From Eimeria necatrix (lineage: Eukaryota; Apicomplexa; Conoidasida; Eucoccidiorida; Eimeriidae): a stretch of 13,497 nucleotides of DNA. The notes below the pieces were generated by a model. It searched no databases. It saw only the letters and a program-made list of their open reading frames with translations, and was not told where the DNA came from. The DNA lies in NCBI RefSeq assembly GCF_000499385.1, contig NW_013654769.1, forward strand, positions 1 to 13,497. Direction: 5' to 3'. Both the position numbers and the translations under genes were made by a program. Shown piece after piece: positions 8,172 to 13,497 of this stretch (the stretch's first letter is position 1; every line of letters starts with the position of its first letter).

Positions 8172-8227
8172 CAACTCAGCAGCAGCAACTCAGCAGCAGC
8201 AACTCAGCAGCAGCAACTCAGCAGCAG
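8172..8227 (+). repeat. 14-bp minisatellite, four copies
   Basis: Four perfect copies of CAACTCAGCAGCAG. The period of 14 is not a multiple of three, which argues against selection as coding sequence here. Confidence 0.9.
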
Positions 8228-8341
8228 CAGGGCCCGTGGACTCAATTTAAACGCTCAAAAGCCTTTTAAAGTACTTTATAAAGTTATTATTTATCAATAA
8301 ATAATAAAAGATGGCAAAAAAATGGCAAAAGTTGGCAACAA

Positions 8342-8716
8342 ATGCCACAAATGGCGAAGTTCGGGGAGAGGCTTTCCCAGACGCCCCCTGTGGGAACTTT
8401 GAAGGGAATCTGGTGTGAAAATAAAACTCCGAAATTGGCAAAGAGCCTTGTGATGGCTTTTGCCTCTTTTTGGGAAATTGTGGCTTTAAAAAGCACTTTT
8501 GGGGCTGTTTTGCTGCTGCTGGGGAGGCCCGGGGGCCCCTCTGGGCCCCAAAACTCGAAAAAGGGTTTTAATGGCACAAAGTTGAAGATAAGTTTCCTTA
8601 AAAATGAAACAGAAGACACAGACGCAGCAAAAGACTTGCTGCGCAAAAGACACAGCAGCAGCGAGCTGCAGCGACGCCCGCAGCAAACTGCTGCTCTCGC
8701 TGGCGAGGCAGTTTGA
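8342..8716 (+). CDS. Possible 124-codon ORF in the AT-rich segment, doubtful
   Basis: Begins with a true ATG (MPQMAKFGERLSQTPP) and ends at TGA. It lies in a stretch without triplet tracts and includes a hydrophobic piece near SFWEIVALKSTFGAVLLLLG. No family is recognised. The minus strand over the same bases is open for a similar length, and direct ATGGCAAAA-like repeats sit at its start, so it may be chance. Confidence 0.15.
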   Translation: MPQMAKFGERLSQTPPVGTLKGIWCENKTPKLAKSLVMAFASFWEIVALKSTFGAVLLLLGRPGGPSGPQNSKKGFNGTKLKISFLKNETEDTDAAKDLLRKRHSSSELQRRPQQTAALAGEAV

Positions 8717-8999
8717 AGGCCACAGACAAGAATTTTAAGCTGCTGAGCCTTTTAACAAATGCAAATAATAAAACAATTTAGATTTGTTTAACTGCAGCAA
8801 GAGCCCTGCGGCCGCGGCCGCTGCTGCTGCTGCGCAGCAGGGAAGGGGCTGCTGCCCGCCTAGGCTGCAGCTGTGGCTGCAGCAGAAGCAGCGACTGCCG
8901 TCTTCCGCCTCCAATCCGTGATGGCTTTAGAGAAATAGTCGAATTTAATTCTAAATAAGTCATTTAATTTGTTAAAATGAACTGAAGGCTGCAGCAGCA

Positions 9000-9418
9000 A
9001 CTGCAACGGCGGCAACGCAGGCGATCCACGGCAGCAGCAACTGCTGAGCCGCTGCTGCTGCTGCTGCTGCTGCTGTGGACCGCTGGCTCAGGCCACAGGT
9101 TCATCCATTAGGGGCTAGCTCGCGGGGCCAAATTCAAGAGTTATTAGGAGGCAACAGTTGCTATTTGCTGCAGCAGTTGGACTGTTCCTCGGCTTGGGCA
9201 GCGTCGGTTTGCTGCTGCTCTTCCCTTCCCGCACTGACGCCTGGCGCTGCTGCTGCTGCTGCTGCTGCTGCTGCGGCTGCTGCTCGCGCTGCTCCCGGCG
9301 CTGCTGCTTATGTCTGTAAGCTGCTGCTTTATCTGGCCGTGTTCGCTGCTCCCAGTGCAGCAAGTGTACACAGTGTGCGGCCGTAACACCCGTATGCCGT
9401 TGCTGCTGCTGCAGTGGC

Positions 9419-9449
<31 letters not shown>

Positions 9450-9581
9450 CCTGTGAGAACAGCGAGGTCTTCCTTTGTCGGATCTTCCAAACGGCCAATA
9501 ATAGCCTTCCCCTTCAGTCAGCCTACGCAGGCCTTACCAGTGTCAGCAGCAGCAGCAACAGCAGCAGCGGCGGCGGTGCCC

Positions 9582-9617
<36 letters not shown>

Positions 9618-9680
9618 TTGGAGGCGCTTCTGCAGTCAGGTGACCTTCGCACACTCTGATATATTTCGCAGGGACTTGTG
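9000..9680. other. Coding-like block open on both strands, unassigned
   Basis: Plus strand: a frame with ASSRGQIQELLGGNSCYLLQQ, then Ala runs and AAYVC before a GTAAGC donor-like site at about 9316; another with RSSFVGSSKRPIIAFPFSQ and Ala runs (9414-9659). Minus strand: GKAIIGRLEDPTKEDLAVLT, GYYWPFGRSDKG and AVWKIRQRKTSLFSQ are all open in different frames before a GTGCTG donor-like site at 9447. Unique sequence between triplet tracts suggests exons, but strand and frame cannot be fixed from sequence alone. Confidence 0.25.
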
Positions 9681-10052
9681 GGGGAAGCTCGAAGTAACTG
9701 CAGCGAGGGAGCAGCAGCTCCTGCCGTTTTGAATTTGCTGCACCGCTGCAGCAGCAGCAGCAGCAGCGCAGCAGCAGCAACAGCAGCAGCACCACCAGCA
9801 GCAGCAGGACTCCTAGCTTCCTAGGCAAGGTAGCAGCTGCACGGAGGGCAGCATGCCCCACACCAGCAGAAGCAGCGCGAACAGCGGCAGCAGGAGCAGC
9901 AGAAGCACGGGCAGCTGCAGCAGCAGCGGCTGCTGCAGCAGCAGCTCATCTTCTTGAGGAGTTTCGCAGCAACAGTGTCGGCACTTGCAGACAGGGTAGC
10001 CCCTGGTCTGTTGCTGCAGGCCTCCGCAGAAGCAGCTGCAGCAGGTGCTGCC

Positions 10053-10089
<37 letters not shown>

Positions 10090-10234
10090 CCCAGCCCCAC
10101 CAGCAGCAGGCGGCCATGTCCTTCGTGCTGCTTCCTGAGGCTCTCCGTAGGAACTGTTGCTTCTCCTGGGCTTTCTCGCAGCAGTTGAAGCAGCAGAAGA
10201 AGCACAGGGGGACTGTTTTGCAGCAGCGCCGGCT

Positions 10235-10300
<66 letters not shown>

Positions 10301-10330
10301 GACAGAGGCAGCGGCGGCGCCGTGACTCTG
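9680..10330. other. Triplet-rich block with Cys-rich and Ala-rich coding-like fragments
   Basis: Minus strand: CSYFELPPQVPAKYIRVCEG (spanning about 9720-9640) and a Cys-rich piece QQTRGYPVCKCRHCCCETPQ (about 10013-9954) following a CAG acceptor-like site. Plus strand: RSFAATVSALADRVAPGLLL and MSFVLLPEALRRNCCFSWAF with Ala and Ser runs ending at a TGA near 10325. The plus reading uses Ala and Ser runs as the ATG4 frame does and could be an upstream gene or exon. The Cys-rich minus reading could be a zinc-binding piece. No decision is possible. Confidence 0.25.
10235..10297. repeat. Uninterrupted CAG tract, 21 units
   Basis: Pure tract just upstream of the ATG4-like open frame; separated from it by a 50-nt AT-rich stretch (10328-10371) that resembles the 3' end of an intron or a 5' leader. 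Confidence 0.95.
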
Positions 10331-10371
10331 TAGCCTTTCTTAGAAAACATTTTGGCCTTTAAATTATTTAA

Positions 10372-10440
10372 GTGAAGGCGGGGGGACAGGTGGGCAGAGC
10401 GAGGCTTGCCGCGCTGCGGCTGCAGGCAGCAGCAGCAAGT

Positions 10441-10483
<43 letters not shown>

Positions 10484-11727
10484 CAGTAGCAGCAGCAACA
10501 GCAGCAGCAGCAACTGCTGCTGCTGCTGCACCTGTTGGACCGCCGGCAGCTGCAGCAGCTCTTGCTTCGCCGACGCTTGAGGTGCCGCCAAGGATGGTCC
10601 CATTAATGCTGCAGGCGCAGCAGCAGCAGCAAAAGGAGCAGCAGCAGCAGCAAATCCAGCACCTGCATACTCAGGAGAAAAGGGAACATCAGGGGCAGCA
10701 GCAAGACTACCACCAGCAGCAGCAGGAATACCAGCAGGAGCTGCGCGAGCAGCAGCAACAGCAGCAACAGCTGCAACAGCAGCGACAGCAGCAGCAGCAG
10801 CAGCAACAACAGCAGCACCAGCAGCAGCAGCACAGGGCAGAGATGTCGCCGCGAACCTCTCAAGCTTTGGCTGAACCTTCTGAGAGCAAGGTAGTCCTAG
10901 AAGGACCCACACCGCCTCAGGAGCAGCAGCAGCAGCAGCTGCTGCAGCAGCAGCAGCAGCAGCCGGAGCAGCAAAAGCCAGAGCAGCAGCAACAGCAGCA
11001 TGAGCAAGATGACGAACAGCACGAGTGCCCTCAAAAATGGCTGCAGCGGCCTCAAGAGCAGCAGCAGCAGCAGCAGCAGCTGCAGCTGCAGCTGTACAAA
11101 GAGCAGCAAGATCCGAAGGACGCTTGCATGCAGCAGCTGCAGGTGTTTAAGGAGCAGCCGGATCAGCCCGAAGTGCAGCAGCAGCAGCAGCAGCAGCAAG
11201 GGGAGGAGCAGCAGCAAGGAGAGAAGCAGCAGGCGTGCGTGGGGGAAGGCACACATAGTGGCAGCGCCATTGCTGAGGTTACGTCAGAGCTTGCTGCTGC
11301 CCCTGCTGCTGCTGCCTGTGCTGCTGCAGCCTCTGCTGCTGCAGCCTCTGCTGCTGCAGCCTCTGCTGCTGCTGCCGCTGCTGCAGCCCCGCCCACTGTC
11401 GTTCCGATTGGCTCAGCTCCGTCGTCAGATGCTGCTGCTGCTCCTGCAGCTGCGACCCCAGCAGCAGCAGCAGCAGATGCAGCAGCAGCAGCCTCTGCTG
11501 CTCTGACAGCCCATGATGCTGCTGCGGTTGCAGAGCAGCAGCAGCACCAGCAAAGCGGCGTTGATCTGTGCGTAGCTCAGGAACCAGTGCAGCATCAGCA
11601 GCAACAGCAGCAGCAGCCGCAAGAGCAGCAAAAGCAGCAGCAGCAAGAGCAGCAAGAGCAGCCCCCGTGCGACAAACTGCAGTTGCTGCAAACTGAGCAG
11701 CAGAATGAGCAGCAGGGGCTCCAGGGT

Positions 11728-11762
<35 letters not shown>

Positions 11763-12229
11763 GAAAGGGGAAGCCACAGGGTGCGACGTTACGGGCAGCA
11801 GTGGCCAAGAACCCGCCGCCGCCGCCGCCGTCGCAGCAGCAGCAGCAGCAGCAGCAGCTCCTGCTGCAGCAGCTATTACGGCTGCGGCCGTTGCTGCTGA
11901 TTGCTCAGAGCTTGATACAAACAGGCAAACAAGCAGCAGCAAAGAGTGCACCCTGTCAGCTGTTCGTGTGCCTGACGCTCCATGCGCAGCAGCAGCAGCA
12001 GCAGCAACGGCGGCAGCAGCAACTGCAACAGCAACAGCAGCAGCAGCAACAGCAGGCCGCCGCCACTCCCCCGGGATTGGCCAGGGCCGTCGGTTTTTCT
12101 CTGCCTTGGGGCTGGTGCGGGGGCAGCAGCAAGTGTCATTTCCTGCTGCTGCCAGCAGCAGCAGCGCAGCAGTTGCTGCTCAGTCGGCCCCCTCAGAAGG
12201 CCGCTGCTCCTCTGTGGCGGAGGCTGAGC

Positions 12230-12265
<36 letters not shown>

Positions 12266-12899
12266 TGTACATGCGGGGGGGCTCCACTCTTTTTCCCCGC
12301 GTGCGCTCGCTGCGGCAGCTGCAGCACGACGTTGGTGCTGCTCTCTGCAGCTGGAGACACAACATTTACAACTGGGCAGCAGCAGCAGCAGCAAACTCTT
12401 GGGTGGGGCCGCAGGAGGGGGGGCTGCTGCAGCAGGGGGAGACTGCAGTGGTGCTGGGGAAGGTGTTTTGGGCCCTTGACGAGCAGCAGCAGCAAATAGT
12501 GCGGCGGCACAGGCAGCACCACGCGCAGCAGCAGCTGCTGCAGCAGCAGCAGCAGCAGCAGGCGCGGCAGCACAACCGGGGCGCGAAGAAGCGGGCGATG
12601 GATTTGGCTGCGCTGTCCGCGGCAGCCACTCCGCAGCCGCCGTCTCCAGCAGCAGCAGCGAGTGCAGCAGCAACAAGTGCAGCAGCAGCAGCAGCAGCAG
12701 GAGTTGGGACGGACAGCCCGCTGAGCAGCAGCATGCAGTCGGAGGCGATTGAGGCGGAGTGGCGTGCTGCAGCAGCAGCAGCGGGCGTGGGCGGGCTGCG
12801 TCTGCGGAACAGCAGCAGCAGCGGGTGGCGCAGCCGCAGCCGCAGCAGCAGCAGCAGCAGCAGCAGCAGCGCGTTGGCGCCGGTCCGCGAGAGCAAGGC

Positions 12900-12931
<32 letters not shown>

Positions 12932-13096
12932 TGCTGCACCCCCTCTCCGTCGTCTGCGCGTCTGTACACCCCGAAAGGGTGCAGCAAGAGCTCCTCAACT
13001 TCGTTTCTTGCATTGCCAGATTTACTTACAGAACAGGATTTTCTCCTCTTTACCGCTGCTGCAGCGAGCGCCGCCGGCCTGCTGTTTCTGCGGAGG

Positions 13097-13130
<34 letters not shown>

Positions 13131-13177
13131 CCCCTGCTGCGCGGCCGCCGGCGCCCCCGCCCCCGCCAGCAGCAGCC

Positions 13178-13221
<44 letters not shown>

Positions 13222-13413
13222 GGCTGCAGCAGACCCATGGTGCTCGAGCGCAGCTGGATTGCCATCACCAGCGACGTGGGCTGGGGCTGCACCATCCGAG
13301 CAGCACAAATGCTGCTGCTGCAGGCGCTGCGGCGGCACTTCTTCGAAGCAGGGCCTTTGGCGCAGCCAGCAGCAGGCAGCTGCCCGGAGCCGGGCCTCTG
13401 GGAAGGCGTGGAC

Positions 13414-13497
<84 letters not shown>
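10372..13497 (+). CDS. ATG4: ATG4-like autophagy cysteine protease (peptidase C54) with large Gln/Ala/Ser-rich extension, 3' partial
   Basis: ATG4 cleaves ATG8 after its C-terminal Gly and removes ATG8 from lipid; in apicomplexans ATG8 also serves apicoplast maintenance (family knowledge). The frame is stop-free from 10372 (after TAA at 10369) to the window end. The first ATG is at 10594, with A at -3 and G at +4. Residues counted from there: 1-620 are low complexity (Gln runs to about 230, Ala runs 230-310, Gln-rich again 310-390, then Ala and Ser). The C54 core follows: VVLGKVFWALD (LGK at 621-623), ARFTYRTGFSPL (FTYR at 810-813), then ITSDVGWGCTIRAAQMLLLQAL with the expected catalytic Cys at 899 (codon 13288-13290; human ATG4B Cys74). 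The Asp-Pro-His part of the active site lies beyond the window. Long Ala/Ser/Gln insertions separate the core motifs. The true start could be later, for example the ATGs at 12262 or 12268, or an upstream exon could splice in near 10371 (TTATTTAAG just before the open frame). The domain is certain enough; the start and intron-free state are not. Confidence 0.85.
11320..11364 (+). repeat. 15-bp in-frame repeat, three copies (Ala-Ala-Ala-Ala-Ser)
   Basis: Three exact copies of GCTGCTGCAGCCTCT within the ATG4-like frame. They encode an Ala4-Ser unit and show recent duplication of a multi-codon block rather than of a single triplet. Confidence 0.9.
13417..13497. repeat. CAG triplet tract, 27 units, at right window edge
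   Basis: The ATG4-like frame enters this pure tract as a Gln run right after the catalytic-Cys region (GLWEGVDK). The window ends inside it, so the rest of the protease domain is not visible. Confidence 0.95.

Larger units (their letters stand above)
6487..9000. other. AT-rich, repeat-poor segment without a convincing gene
   Basis: Composition drops to long A/T stretches (notably 6540-6640, 6710-6800, 7205-7440 and 7540-7770). Triplet tracts occur only in isolated islands (6874-7080, 7865-7920, 8160-8230). Reading frames are short and unlike any family I know. The segment may be intergenic sequence between the divergent PP2C and ATG4 sides, or the repeat-poor type of segment described for Eimeria chromosomes. 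Confidence 0.6.

Noticed and set aside
9115..9498. VTAAHC on the minus strand, matching the six-residue trypsin active-His pattern
   Set aside because: No other trypsin-family motif (IVGG start, DxxL, GDSGGP) is visible nearby, and the context is Gln- and Leu-rich. A six-residue match in such sequence is likely chance.
11876..12676. Minus-strand 266-codon ORF and the plus-strand frame 11705-12499
   Set aside because: Both overlap the ATG4-like frame out of phase. They include Leu and Cys runs and end at stops, while the in-phase frame continues to the protease core.
12193..13338. A 381-codon minus-strand ORF with Ala, Leu and Cys runs
   Set aside because: It is the shadow of the ATG4-like frame. 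The plus frame carries the C54 motifs in order, while the minus frame has only homopolymers and pieces unlike any family.
1..13497. CRISPR array, insertion sequence, tRNA or rRNA gene
   Set aside because: The repeats are simple tandem triplets or minisatellites without unique spacers. No transposase, terminal repeat pair, tRNA cloverleaf or rRNA stretch was recognised.

Overview
The window looks like nuclear DNA of a coccidian apicomplexan, most likely Eimeria. Three things point there: CAG/CTG triplet tracts run through most of it, an interstitial array of the apicomplexan/plant-type telomere motif TTTAGGG is present, and the recognisable genes are eukaryotic, intron-split or stuffed with Gln/Ala/Ser runs. 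Repeat-rich and repeat-poor segments alternate, as reported for Eimeria chromosomes. Both ends of the window lie inside CAG tracts of about 27 units, so it may be a complete contig bounded by unresolved repeats.

Left part (1-2652, minus strand): a metal-dependent Ser/Thr phosphatase (PP2C/PPM) gene, visible only after splicing. I could place six consecutive exons (2652-2540, 2110-2002, 1729-1626, 1353-1274, 1027-910, 212-92). All junctions have GT/AG ends, the phases agree at all five internal junctions, and the joined 645 nt read through the PP2C core in order. The exons are almost free of repeats. The introns carry the repeats, including the telomere-like array (first intron) and, in three introns, CTG and CAG tracts at opposite ends that could pair. 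The 5' end and the C-terminal third of the gene are not placed or lie outside.

Middle part (3031-5700): two tentative genes, pointing tail to tail. One is a four-exon plus-strand model (3031-4351, 225 residues, Gln-rich, function unknown). The other is a minus-strand Ala/Gln/Ser-rich model (from at most 5330 down to 4310). Their stop codons overlap, so at least one 3' end may be wrong. From 5250 to 6500 there are further triplet-rich fragments that I cannot resolve.

Segment 6487-9000: AT-rich and mostly free of triplet tracts. It holds a 12-bp AT minisatellite, a 14-bp minisatellite and perfect CTG/CAG palindromes. No convincing gene was found; one 124-codon ORF (8342-8716) is recorded with low confidence. 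From 9000 to 10330 several short coding-like fragments are open on both strands and cannot be assigned.

Right part (10372-13497, plus strand): one uninterrupted reading frame of 1042 codons, still open at the window end. Its C-terminal part carries the peptidase C54 (ATG4) signature, including the catalytic-Cys motif. It is preceded by about 620 residues rich in Gln, Ala and Ser. The PP2C and ATG4 genes are divergently oriented. Nothing suggests a shared pathway or operon; each stands alone, as expected for a eukaryotic nuclear locus.
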